A stretch of 64,000 nt of DNA from Nocardioides bruguierae (GTDB lineage: Bacteria > Actinomycetota > Actinomycetes > Propionibacteriales > Nocardioidaceae). The notes below the pieces were generated by a model, which made no database searches, was not told the DNA's origin, and saw only the letters and a program-made list of their open reading frames with translations. The position numbers and the translations under genes are program-made. Each line of letters starts with the position of its first letter. Position 1 is the stretch's first letter. Shown piece by piece: positions 56,587-64,000 of the stretch. The stretch lies in contig NZ_JAMOIL010000002.1 in assembly GCF_023656415.1 (NCBI RefSeq), positions 1-64,000 of the forward strand, given 5' to 3'.

Positions 56587-57404
56587 CGGCTCGCTCCCGT
56601 CCGCCGCTTGGCCTTCTGCTTGGTCTTCTGCCCGGCCTTCTGCTTCTTCTGCTTGTCCTGCTGGCCGCTCTTCTGGCCGCCCGCCCGGGGTGCGGCCGCC
56701 GCGCCGCGCGCCTGCGTGACGTCGTAGGCCACGACCTGCCAGCCCTCGCGGGCGTCGTGCGTCATGGCGAGCCGGGCCTGCACGAGGAAGCGGTCGCGGA
56801 CCCGACCGTCGGTGGCGTAGACGAGGCCGACCCGGGCCGTGGCGGCGCGCGGCACGCGCTTGACCGAGAGCACGTCGACCAGCACCCGACGTCGCACGGC
56901 CACGAGGTCGTCGACCCGGGCGCTCACGGCGGCCGCGGTGGTGAGACGACGGTCGGCCGCGGCCTGCCGCGCGGTGGAGCGGGTGAAGGAGGAGAACGCG
57001 CCCTGGAAGGCCTGCCTCGAGCCCGGCCGCGGGTAGCGGCGCTGCACGAAGGCCCCGTCGATCCACGCGTCGGCGGCCCGGCCCACGGACGCGGCCACCT
57101 GGCGTCGGCGGTCGAAGGGCAGCGCGCCGACGACGGTGCCGACCTCGACGGTCGTCCGCACCGGACGGGCCCGCAGCGTCTCCCCCTCCTCCACCGAGGC
57201 AGAGGGAGGCGACGTCGGCGTGTCCGGGCCCTCCGCCTCGTCCTGCCCGGTGCAGGCGGCCAGCCCGCCCAGCCCCAGGGCGAGCACCAGGGCCAGGGCG
57301 AGGAGCCGGGCCGGGACGAGCGCCGCCCTCGGCGTCCCGCCGACTCCGCTGCGTCGCACCTGCGCGACCTCGTCGTCGGGCCTCCGACTCCGGCGCACTG
57401 CCAC
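56583..57404 (-). CDS. Lipoprotein co-translated with the LCP protein, function unknown
   Basis: A 273-residue lipoprotein (lipobox LGGLAAC, Cys about 51). The mature part has an alpha/beta domain with several Arg residues and two Thr/Ala helices, without recognisable family. The last 30 residues are Lys/Gln-rich ([12 protein letters not shown] and similar), possibly binding a negatively charged wall polymer. The stop overlaps the LCP ATG (ATGA). A wall-related role is inferred from that pairing alone. A TCACC-CTCCC-GGTGA repeat overlies its ribosome site at 57408-57422. Confidence 0.65.
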   Translation of the reverse strand: MAVRRSRRPDDEVAQVRRSGVGGTPRAALVPARLLALALVLALGLGGLAACTGQDEAEGPDTPTSPPSASVEEGETLRARPVRTTVEVGTVVGALPFDRRRQVAASVGRAADAWIDGAFVQRRYPRPGSRQAFQGAFSSFTRSTARQAAADRRLTTAAAVSARVDDLVAVRRRVLVDVLSVKRVPRAATARVGLVYATDGRVRDRFLVQARLAMTHDAREGWQVVAYDVTQARGAAAAPRAGGQKSGQQDKQKKQKAGQKTKQKAKRRTGASR

Positions 57405-57781
57405 TGCTCACCCTCCCGGTGACGTCGTCGCCGCGGTCGTGCCCGAGTGCCGTCCGCGATCGGCGCACCACGGTACGTGGAGGTGGGACAGGGATCACAT
57501 CGACCGGGCCGGACGGCCCGTCCCCCCGTGGCCACGGCCTCTGGAACCATCAAGTCCACCCCTGCCGGACCGATCGGGACCACGACTCGGGACCAGGGGT
57601 CGTCCTCGCGCCACCGGGCGAGCAACAATGGTGCGCAACCGTGACGCGTGCGACCCCGGCAGGTGGCTCCCGCATGCTGCGACCCGGCGTGGGTGCAGCC
57701 TGCGGAACCGGTCTAACCTGGAGTCCTCCGTCACACCCCGCCACCACCAGCGCGCGAAACCCGGAAGAGGCGAACCCAGCC
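57405..57781. other. 377-bp intergenic region upstream of kgd
   Basis: This is the only gap over 300 bases without a gene. It lies between divergent genes and presumably carries promoters for both. A -10-like TAACCT at 57714-57719 would start kgd mRNA near 57727, with about 55 bases of leader; its -35 is not clear. A purine-rich GGAAGAGG stands at 57762-57769 before the GTG. No recognised operator or riboswitch was found. Confidence 0.6.
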
Positions 57782-60700
57782 GTGCCGCAGTCCCCAGGCA
57801 GCTCCACCTCCGCCACGACGACCGAGGTCTCCGACGACTTCGGCGCCAACGAGTGGCTCGTGGAGGAGATGTACGAGCAGTTCCGCAAGGACCCTGCCAG
57901 CGTCGACCCCACGTGGGCCGCGTACTTCAAGAGCCACCAGCCCGGCGCCGGCAACGGCAGCAGCAACGGCACGAGCAACGGCACCGCCAAGCCCGCCGCC
58001 TCGAGCAACGGCAGCAGCAACGGCACGAGTAACGGCACCGCGAAGGCCCCCGCCAAGGCCCCGGCCCCGGCTGCCAAGCCCGCCGAGAAGCCGGCCGAGA
58101 AGCCGGCCGAGGCGAAGTCGACCGGCAAGCCCGCCCCCGTCGCCAAGCCGCGCCCGTCCGGCAAGGCCGCCGAGCCCAGCCGGGGCACGTCCACGCCCAT
58201 GCCCAAGGAGTCGGCGCCCGCCGCCAAGAACGCGACCAGCGACGAGCCCACGTACACGGTGCTGCGCGGCGCGCCGGCCCGCACGGCGCAGAACATGGAC
58301 GCCTCGCTGACGGTGCCCACGGCCACGTCGGTGCGCTCGGTGCCGGTGAAGCTGCTGTGGGACAACCGCACCGTCATCAACAACCACCTCGCTCGTGCGC
58401 GCGGCGGCAAGGTGTCCTTCACCCACCTCATCGGCTACGCCCTGGTGCAGGCGCTGAAGTCGATGCCGGAGATGAACAACTCCTACGCCGAGGTCGACGG
58501 CAAGCCGAACCTGGTGACGCCGGCCCACGTGAACCTGGGCCTGGCCATCGACATCAAGAAGGGCAGCACCCGTCAGCTGCTCGTGCCCAGCATCAAGGGC
58601 TGCGAGTCCATGGACTTCGCGGGCTTCTGGACGGCCTACGAGGACGTCGTGGTCAAGGCCCGCGACGGCAAGCTCACCGTCGCCGACTTCCAGGGCACGA
58701 CGATCAGCCTCACGAACGTGGGCGGTCTGGGCACGAACCACTCCGTGCCGCGCCTCATGGGTGGCCAGGCGGCCATCATCGGCGTCGGCGCGATGGACTA
58801 CCCGCCGGAGTGGCAGGGCGCCTCGGCCGACGCGATCGCGCGCAACGCGATCAGCAAGGTCATGACGATCACCTCGACCTACGACCACCGCGTCATCCAG
58901 GGCGCCCAGTCCGGCGAGTTCCTCAAGCGCGTGCACCAGCTGCTGCTGGGCGGTGACGGCTTCTACGACGAGATCTTCCGCTCGCTGCGCATCCCCTACC
59001 AGCCGATCCGCTGGGCGAACGACATCGCGACGTCGCACGACGACGAGATCTCCAAGCAGGCGCGCATCCTCGAGCTGATCCACGCCTACCGCGTGCGCGG
59101 CCACCTGATGGCCGACACCGACCCGCTGGAGTACCGCCAGCGCACCCACCCCGACCTCGAGGTCGAGAACCACGGCCTCACCATGTGGGACCTGGACCGC
59201 GAGTTCGCCACCGGCGCGTTCGGCCCGACCGGCCGCCCGTTCATGAAGCTGCGCGACATCCTCGGGATCCTGCGTGACTCCTACTGCCGCACGACCGGCA
59301 TCGAGTACATGCACATCATGGACCCGGAGCAGCGTCGCTGGCTCCAGGAGCGCGTGGAGGTGCCGCACACCAAGCCGCCGCGCGAGGAGCAGCTGCGCAT
59401 CCTGCTCAAGCTGAACCAGGCCGAGGCGTTCGAGACGTTCCTGCAGACCAAGTTCGTCGGGCAGAAGCGGTTCAGCCTCGAGGGCGGCGAGACCGCCGTC
59501 CCCGTCCTCGACGAGATCTGCGAGGCCGCCGCGGAGGTGGGCCTCGACGAGGTCACCATCGGCATGGCCCACCGCGGCCGCCTCAACGTCCTCGCGAACA
59601 TCGTCGGCAAGAAGTACAGCCAGATCTTCCGCGAGTTCGAGGGCAACGTGGACCCGCGCACGGTCCAGGGCTCCGGCGACGTGAAGTACCACCTCGGCGC
59701 CGAGGGCGAGTTCACCGCCGGCGGTGGCGAGAAGATCGCCGTGTCCGTGGCCGCGAACCCCTCCCACCTGGAGACCGTGGACCCGGTGCTCACCGGCATC
59801 GCCCGCGCCAAGCAGGACGTGCTGGACCGGGGCGAGGACTTCCCGGTCCTCCCGCTGCTCGTCCACGGCGACGCGGCCTTCGCGGGCCAGGGCGTCGTGG
59901 CGGAGACGCTCAACCTCTCCCAGCTGCGCGGCTACCGCACCGGCGGCACGATCCACCTGATCATCAACAACCAGGTCGGCTTCACCACCTCCCCCGGCTC
60001 CTCCCGCTCGTCGCTGTACTGCACCGACGTCGCGCGGATGGTCCAGGCGCCGATCCTGCACGTGAACGGCGACGACCCCGAGGCCTGCATCCACGCGGCC
60101 CGGCTCGCCTTCGAGTACCGCCAGGCGTTCCACAAGGACGTCGTCATCGACCTCGTCTGCTACCGCCGCCGCGGCCACAACGAGGGTGACGACCCGAGCT
60201 ACACCCAGCCGCTCATGTACGACCTCATCGAGCAGAAGCGCTCGGTGCGCAAGCTGTACACCGAGTCCCTCATCGGCCGTGGCGACATCACCATCGACGA
60301 GGCCGAGCAGGTGCTGCGCGACTACCAGCAGCAGCTGGAGCGCGTCTTCACCGAGGTCCGCGAGGCGTCCTCCGAGCCGCCGACCGAGTGGACGACGGTG
60401 CCGGACTACCCGGACAAGCCGGCCGGCGACACGGTCACCGCCATCGACGACGAGCTGATGGCGCGCATCGCCGAGGCGTACACGACCCCGCCGGAGGGCT
60501 TCACGGTCCACCCGAAGGTCATGCCGCAGCTCCAGCGCCGGGCGAAGGGCATCCTCGAGGGCCCGATCGACTGGGGCACCGGCGAGATCCTCGCCTTCGG
60601 CGCCCTGCTGAGCGACGGCCGCCCGGTCCGCCTGGCCGGCCAGGACTCCCGACGCGGCACGTTCGTCTCCCGCTTCGCGACGATCATCGACCGCAAGAAC

Positions 60701-61585
60701 GCCGACGAGTGGACGCCGCTGGCCCACCTCACCGAGGACCAGGCCCGCTTCTACGTCTACGACTCGCTGCTCTCGGAGTACGCCGCGCTCGGCTTCGAGT
60801 ACGGCTACTCGGTGGCACGGCCGGAGGCCCTCGTCCTCTGGGAGGCCCAGTTCGGCGACTTCGTCAACGGCGCCCAGTCGGTCATCGACGAGTACATCTC
60901 CGCGGGCGAGACCAAGTGGGGCCAGCGCTCCGGCGTCGTCCTGCTGCTCCCCCACGGCTACGAGGGCCAGGGCCCGGACCACTCCTCGGCCCGCATCGAG
61001 CGGTTCCTGACGATGGCGGCCGACGAGGCGATCGTGGTGGCCCAGCCGTCCACGCCGGCGTCCTACTTCCACCTGCTGCGCAAGCACGCCCTCGGCGAGG
61101 TGCACCGCCCGCTGGTGGTGTTCACGCCGAAGTCGATGCTCAAGCGCAAGGAGGCCGCCTCGCAGCCGGCCGACTTCACGCAGGGCACGTTCCGACCCTT
61201 CATCGGCGACGACTCCGCCGACCCGAACCAGGTCGACACGCTGCTGCTGTGCTCTGGTCGTGTCACCTGGGACCTCATGGTGGAGCGGGCCAAGCGCGAG
61301 GACGGCCACCGGTTCGCCATCGGTCGCGTGGAGCAGCTCTACCCGCGTCCGCTCGGCGACATCCAGGCCGAGATCGCCCGGTACCCGCACCTCAAGGAGG
61401 TCCGCTGGGTGCAGGACGAGCCGATGAACAACGGCCCCTGGCCGCACTACGCGCTGAACGTGTGGCCCGAGGTGGACGCCAAGGTCGTGCCGGTCACCCG
61501 GCCCGAGTCGTCCTCGCCGTCGGTCGGCACGATCAAGCGTCACCAGGCGGAGCAGAAGGAGCTGCTGGGCCGGGCCTTCGCCTGA
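57782..61585 (+). CDS. kgd: Multifunctional 2-oxoglutarate metabolism enzyme (Kgd)
   Basis: A 1267-residue actinobacterial fusion of an E2-type acyltransferase core and a ThDP-dependent E1 domain. The start [16 protein letters not shown] (about 24-39) is the E1-type N-terminus. A low-complexity linker follows, about 57-150, of Asn/Ser/Gly then Ala/Pro/Lys. The acyltransferase core ends with [13 protein letters not shown], catalytic His369. The E1 part contains the [20 protein letters not shown] and NNQVGFTT thiamine motifs. The enzyme decarboxylates 2-oxoglutarate and is controlled by GarA/FHA partners in relatives. The GTG 57782 follows GGAAGAGG. In M. tuberculosis it is 1231 residues; the linker explains the excess. 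Confidence 0.96.
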   Translation: MPQSPGSSTSATTTEVSDDFGANEWLVEEMYEQFRKDPASVDPTWAAYFKSHQPGAGNGSSNGTSNGTAKPAASSNGSSNGTSNGTAKAPAKAPAPAAKPAEKPAEKPAEAKSTGKPAPVAKPRPSGKAAEPSRGTSTPMPKESAPAAKNATSDEPTYTVLRGAPARTAQNMDASLTVPTATSVRSVPVKLLWDNRTVINNHLARARGGKVSFTHLIGYALVQALKSMPEMNNSYAEVDGKPNLVTPAHVNLGLAIDIKKGSTRQLLVPSIKGCESMDFAGFWTAYEDVVVKARDGKLTVADFQGTTISLTNVGGLGTNHSVPRLMGGQAAIIGVGAMDYPPEWQGASADAIARNAISKVMTITSTYDHRVIQGAQSGEFLKRVHQLLLGGDGFYDEIFRSLRIPYQPIRWANDIATSHDDEISKQARILELIHAYRVRGHLMADTDPLEYRQRTHPDLEVENHGLTMWDLDREFATGAFGPTGRPFMKLRDILGILRDSYCRTTGIEYMHIMDPEQRRWLQERVEVPHTKPPREEQLRILLKLNQAEAFETFLQTKFVGQKRFSLEGGETAVPVLDEICEAAAEVGLDEVTIGMAHRGRLNVLANIVGKKYSQIFREFEGNVDPRTVQGSGDVKYHLGAEGEFTAGGGEKIAVSVAANPSHLETVDPVLTGIARAKQDVLDRGEDFPVLPLLVHGDAAFAGQGVVAETLNLSQLRGYRTGGTIHLIINNQVGFTTSPGSSRSSLYCTDVARMVQAPILHVNGDDPEACIHAARLAFEYRQAFHKDVVIDLVCYRRRGHNEGDDPSYTQPLMYDLIEQKRSVRKLYTESLIGRGDITIDEAEQVLRDYQQQLERVFTEVREASSEPPTEWTTVPDYPDKPAGDTVTAIDDELMARIAEAYTTPPEGFTVHPKVMPQLQRRAKGILEGPIDWGTGEILAFGALLSDGRPVRLAGQDSRRGTFVSRFATIIDRKNADEWTPLAHLTEDQARFYVYDSLLSEYAALGFEYGYSVARPEALVLWEAQFGDFVNGAQSVIDEYISAGETKWGQRSGVVLLLPHGYEGQGPDHSSARIERFLTMAADEAIVVAQPSTPASYFHLLRKHALGEVHRPLVVFTPKSMLKRKEAASQPADFTQGTFRPFIGDDSADPNQVDTLLLCSGRVTWDLMVERAKREDGHRFAIGRVEQLYPRPLGDIQAEIARYPHLKEVRWVQDEPMNNGPWPHYALNVWPEVDAKVVPVTRPESSSPSVGTIKRHQAEQKELLGRAFA
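57951..58041. repeat. Duplicated 37-bp coding block in the kgd linker
   Basis: A block encoding [12 protein letters not shown] occurs at 57951-57987 and 58005-58041 with a single C/T difference. The block sits in the disordered linker between the N-terminal region and the acyltransferase core, where length variation is tolerated. Confidence 0.9.
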
Positions 61586-61607
61586 TCCACGCGGCAGCAT
61601 GACCGTC

Positions 61608-61646
61608 CCCCGGGCCGGGTCGACCTCGTGTCGGCCCGGCCCGGGG
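61608..61646 (+). terminator. Hairpin after kgd
   Basis: CCCCGGGCCGGGTCGAC pairs with GTCGGCCCGGCCCGGGG (one G-T pair), a 17-base stem around CTCGT, 22 bp past the kgd stop. The following 58-residue gene starts 28 bp later, so it likely has its own promoter or depends on read-through. Confidence 0.75.
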
Positions 61647-61674
61647 CTGTGAGGAAGACCCTGCAGGAGAACGC

Positions 61675-61851
61675 ATGTACTTCACCGATCGAGGCATCGA
61701 GGAGCTCGAGAACCGCCGAGGCGACGAGGAGGTGACGCTGGCGTGGCTGGCCGAGCAGCTGCGCGCCTTCACCGACGTCCACCCCGAGCACGAGTCCGCC
61801 GTCGAGCGGCTGGCCACCTGGCTCGCCCGCCTGGACGACCCCGAGGACTGA
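61675..61851 (+). CDS. DUF6104 family small protein
   Basis: A 58-residue acidic protein, MYFTDRGIEELENRRG at its start, the family signature. Related proteins of the same size occur in many actinobacteria, often in this location behind Kgd. No motif suggests catalysis. The ATG 61675 has AGGAGA at about eight bases upstream. Function unknown. Confidence 0.85.
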   Translation: MYFTDRGIEELENRRGDEEVTLAWLAEQLRAFTDVHPEHESAVERLATWLARLDDPED

Positions 61852-61994
61852 GCAGGGGCCCGCGGGACGCCGTGCCGGATGCGTGCACACCTCGACACCG
61901 ACCCCCGCTTGAGTGGACGCGTGTCACCGGACCGCACCGGTGTTACCCGATTCGGCGTATGTGAACCTTTTCCCAGGTCACCGCTAGGGCCGAT

Positions 61995-62009
61995 ATACCC
62001 TGGGGGTAT
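61995..62009. promoter_or_regulatory. Perfect palindrome in the TetR regulator promoter
   Basis: ATACCC-TGG-GGGTAT (arms of six, no mismatch) lies 26 bp before the regulator's ATG and overlaps the -35 region implied by TACTGT at 62024-62029. It closely resembles copper-sensor CsoR operators (TACCC-rich). The regulator itself may bind instead. A second weaker repeat, GTGAACCT/AGGTCAC, is at 61961-61981. Confidence 0.5.
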
Positions 62010-62035
62010 TCCCTCCGGTGCTTTACTGTCTGCAC

Positions 62036-62683
62036 ATGGGACAGGTGAGAGCGGAACGCAAGGAGCAGACGCGCAGAGCGCTGCTGTCCGCCGCACTGGA
62101 CCTCTCGGGAGACAGCAGCCTCGGGTCGGTCTCGTTGCGGCAGGTGGCCAAGCACGTGGGCATCGTTCCCACGGGCTTCTACCGGCACTTCTCCTCCGTC
62201 GAGGAGCTGGGACTCGCCCTGGTGGACGAGTCCTTCACGTCGTTGCGCGCGCTGCTGCGTGACGTCCGTGCCGTCGAGACGGGCGCCTCGCTGGCCGACG
62301 ACGCCAGCGCCTCCGACGTCGTGGACGCCTCGGTGGACATCATCGTCACCCACGTCGAGGCCCACCAGCCGCACTTCGCGTTCATCGCCCGCGAGCGGGC
62401 CGCGGGCCCGCCGGCCGTGCGCGACGCGATCCGCCACGAGCTGGACCTCTGCGCCCGCGAGCTCGCCACCGACCTGGCGCGGGTCGGCGGCGCGGACACC
62501 TGGTCCGGGGAGGACCTCCGCATCCTCGCGGACCTGTTCGTCACCACGATGACGGCCACGGCCGAGTCGCTGCTGCGCGCCGAGGGTCGCCCGGCCGCCC
62601 GCACCGCGGTCGTGCAGACCGCGCGCACGCAGCTCCGGATGATCCTGGTCGGCGCCTTCCACTGGCGCTCCGACCGCTCCTGA
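62036..62683 (+). CDS. TetR family transcriptional regulator
   Basis: A 215-residue regulator. The N-terminal helix-turn-helix is SLRQVAKHVGIVPTGFYRHF (about 41-60) in the normal TetR context. The ligand domain from 70 on is all-helical; it contains long acidic helices and is not assigned. It may respond to acyl-CoA or lipid, because of similarity to TetR proteins with a VPTGFYRHF helix, but this is weak. The ATG follows a TACTGT box by six bases, so the mRNA is probably leaderless. Confidence 0.9.
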   Translation: MGQVRAERKEQTRRALLSAALDLSGDSSLGSVSLRQVAKHVGIVPTGFYRHFSSVEELGLALVDESFTSLRALLRDVRAVETGASLADDASASDVVDASVDIIVTHVEAHQPHFAFIARERAAGPPAVRDAIRHELDLCARELATDLARVGGADTWSGEDLRILADLFVTTMTATAESLLRAEGRPAARTAVVQTARTQLRMILVGAFHWRSDRS

Positions 62684-62705
62684 CCTCGCCCGCTCCGCGG
62701 GCCGT

Positions 62706-62738
62706 GTGCGCCGGTCGGCCCCTGGCCGGCCGGCGCAC
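62706..62738. terminator. Bidirectional hairpin between convergent TetR and SDR genes
   Basis: GTGCGCCGGTCGGCC pairs with GGCCGGCCGGCGCAC (one G-T pair), 15 base pairs around a three-base loop, between the stops at 62683 and 62759. Confidence 0.75.
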
Positions 62739-62758
62739 TCGTGCTCTCAGCCCCGTGC

Positions 62759-63448
62759 TCAGCCCCGCGGTCGGACCGGCAGGTCCGGCACCTGGGCGTC
62801 GCCCGGCAGGTCGAGGACGTGCAGGACGGCGTCGGCGACCGTCTGCGGCCTGATCCACCGCGCGGGCTCGTACTCCTTGCCCTCGTGCGCGTGCACCGCC
62901 TCCTGCATGGGCGTGTCCGTGCGACCGGGATAGACCGACGAGACGCGGACGCCGTGCCCGGCCTCCTCCGCCCGGAGGCTGTCGGCCAGCGCCTTCAGGC
63001 CGTGCTTGGACGCGGCGTACCCGGCCCACGAGGGCGAGGCGCTCAGGCCCTGGCCGGAGCTCACGAAGACGACCGTGCCGCGGCTCGCGCGCAGCGCGGG
63101 CAGGCACAGCCGCGTCAGCACCGCCGGGGCGAGCAGGTTGACCGCCAGCTGGTGCTCCCACTCCCCCAGCGGCGCCTCGGCCACCGGCCCGAGCGCCACG
63201 ACGCCCGCCGAGTGCACGAGCGAGTCGAGCCGGTCGGGCAGGTCGCCCGCGAGGCCCTCCAGGGAGGCCGGGTCGGCGAGGTCGGCGACCAGCGTGGTGC
63301 TGCCGGGCCAGCGCTGCTCGAGCTCGGCGGCGCGCTCGGCCGAGCGGGCGAGGAGCACGAGCGCGTCCCCGCGGGCGTGCAGCCGGTCGACGAGCGCGGC
63401 GCCGATGCCGGAGCCGGCGCCGGTGACCAGGTGGGTCCGGCCGCTCAC
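62759..63448 (-). CDS. Short-chain dehydrogenase/reductase
   Basis: A 229-residue classical SDR with cofactor motif TGAGSGIGAALVD (9-21), NAG-like loop HSAGVVALG (about 83-91), catalytic Ser in FVSSGQ, and YAASK with the catalytic Tyr and Lys. Substrate cannot be predicted. The GTG start overlaps the stop of the upstream dehydrogenase (GTGA), so the two are likely functionally linked. Confidence 0.9.
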   Translation of the reverse strand: MSGRTHLVTGAGSGIGAALVDRLHARGDALVLLARSAERAAELEQRWPGSTTLVADLADPASLEGLAGDLPDRLDSLVHSAGVVALGPVAEAPLGEWEHQLAVNLLAPAVLTRLCLPALRASRGTVVFVSSGQGLSASPSWAGYAASKHGLKALADSLRAEEAGHGVRVSSVYPGRTDTPMQEAVHAHEGKEYEPARWIRPQTVADAVLHVLDLPGDAQVPDLPVRPRG

Positions 63449-64000
63449 CGGGTGAGCACGATCTTGCCGAAGACGTCGCCGTCGACCATCGCGGAGAACG
63501 CGGTGGGGGCGTCGTCCATGGGCACGGTCCGGTCGATGAGCGGCCGGGTGCCGGTGGCGTCCAGGAGCTGCACGAGGGAGGCCAGCTCGCCCGAGGTGCC
63601 CATGGTCGAGCCGATCACCGAGAGCTGGAGGAAGAAGATCCGGGTGAGCTCGGCGTCGTCCAGCTTCGGCCCGGAGGTGGTGCCCGAGACGACGATGCAG
63701 CCGCCGGGACGCAGCGAGCGGACCGAGTGCGACCAGGTGGCGCGTCCGACGGTCTCCATCACCCCGTCCACCTTCACCGGGAGCCGCGCACCGGACTCGA
63801 ACACCTCGTGCGCGCCGATCTCCAGCGCGCGTGCCCGCTTGGCCTCGTCACGGCTGGTCACGAGCACGGTGAGGCCCGCCGCGCGGGCGAGGATGATGCA
63901 GGCGGTGGCCACGCCGCCGCCGGCGCCCTGCACGAGCACGGTGTCCCCCGGCTTCAGGCCACCGCGGACGAAGAGCATCCGGTACGCGGTCAGCCAGGCC
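63445..64000 (-). CDS. Medium-chain zinc-type/quinone oxidoreductase, C-terminal part
   Basis: The 5' part lies beyond the window. The visible 185 residues contain the NAD(P)-binding loop VLVQGAGGGVATACIILA and a SGTTSG loop, typical of the quinone-oxidoreductase branch of MDR. The visible stretch does not include catalytic zinc residues, which would be in the missing N-terminus. Co-translation with the SDR suggests a shared pathway. Confidence 0.85.
   Translation of the reverse strand, partial: AWLTAYRMLFVRGGLKPGDTVLVQGAGGGVATACIILARAAGLTVLVTSRDEAKRARALEIGAHEVFESGARLPVKVDGVMETVGRATWSHSVRSLRPGGCIVVSGTTSGPKLDDAELTRIFFLQLSVIGSTMGTSGELASLVQLLDATGTRPLIDRTVPMDDAPTAFSAMVDGDVFGKIVLTR

Noticed and set aside
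57419..57781. N-terminal extension of Kgd by 121 residues
   Set aside because: The extension is Arg/Pro/Ser-rich without similarity; GTG 57782 has a ribosome site and starts the family sequence.
63445..64000. Complete dehydrogenase starting at ATG 63978
   Set aside because: The coding frame continues upstream as AWLTAYR to the window edge, so the start lies outside.

Overview
The window is a 64 kb piece of a very GC-rich actinobacterial chromosome. Gene content and order point to Nocardioides or a close relative in the Nocardioidaceae; that is inferred from synteny and protein families, not from a marker search. Supporting signs are the near-saturated G/C at third codon positions, the many GTG starts and GTGA/ATGA stop-start overlaps, the leaderless-type promoters (a TANNNT box 6-8 nt before the start codon), NucS in place of MutS/MutL, and the fused E1/E2-type 2-oxoglutarate enzyme Kgd. 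The order argS-lysA-hom-thrC-thrB-rho-rpmE-prfA-prmC-tsaC-wecA-atpI-atpBEFHAGDC-DUF2550 is the same as in Mycobacterium tuberculosis (Rv1292 to Rv1312), except that a response regulator and a histidine kinase sit between rho and rpmE.

Region by region. 0-4.2 kb: the tail of an IS5-type transposase, a GC-rich tandem repeat, a lipoprotein and an acetyltransferase, a divergent EamA exporter/CGNR regulator pair around a palindrome, and a GH114-type lipoprotein. 4.4-11.4 kb: a dense signalling cluster (single-domain receiver, Gly-rich membrane protein, OmpR regulator, soluble kinase, HPt protein, molybdopterin-fold lipoprotein, hybrid kinase) holding every part of a multistep phosphorelay. 11.5-18.5 kb: VOC protein, a double 3-hydroxyacyl-CoA dehydrogenase, acetyltransferase, alanine symporter, NucS, DUF952 protein and a PAS kinase. 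18.6-20.4 kb: D-amino-acid oxidase, ferritin and a Cys-rich 67-residue protein preceded by a good DtxR/IdeR iron box. 20.4-24.6 kb: ethylmalonyl-CoA mutase (B12 enzyme), a STAS protein, cobalamin adenosyltransferase and a DUF4240 protein. 24.7-30 kb: a response regulator coupled to a sensor kinase whose reading frame runs without a stop into an MMPL/RND transporter, with the same 11-bp-period direct repeat before the regulator and before the transporter. 31-41 kb: MFS transporter, DUF2550 protein, the full ATP synthase operon and WecA. 41-55 kb: translation factors, L31, the inserted two-component pair, Rho with a Gln/Asn-rich insertion, and the aspartate-family and argS operon. 55-64 kb: tRNA-Arg(CCG), an LCP protein with a lipoprotein, Kgd, a DUF6104 protein, a TetR regulator behind a perfect palindrome, an SDR and a truncated zinc-type dehydrogenase.

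Most of the window is core metabolism: energy (ATP synthase, Kgd), acyl-CoA assimilation (ethylmalonyl-CoA mutase with its adenosyltransferase, 3-hydroxyacyl-CoA dehydrogenase), aspartate-family amino acids, and translation and transcription termination. Five histidine kinases and four response regulators are spread over it, so signalling genes are over-represented. No prophage, CRISPR array, rRNA or replication origin was seen. The only mobile DNA is the transposase tail at the left edge.
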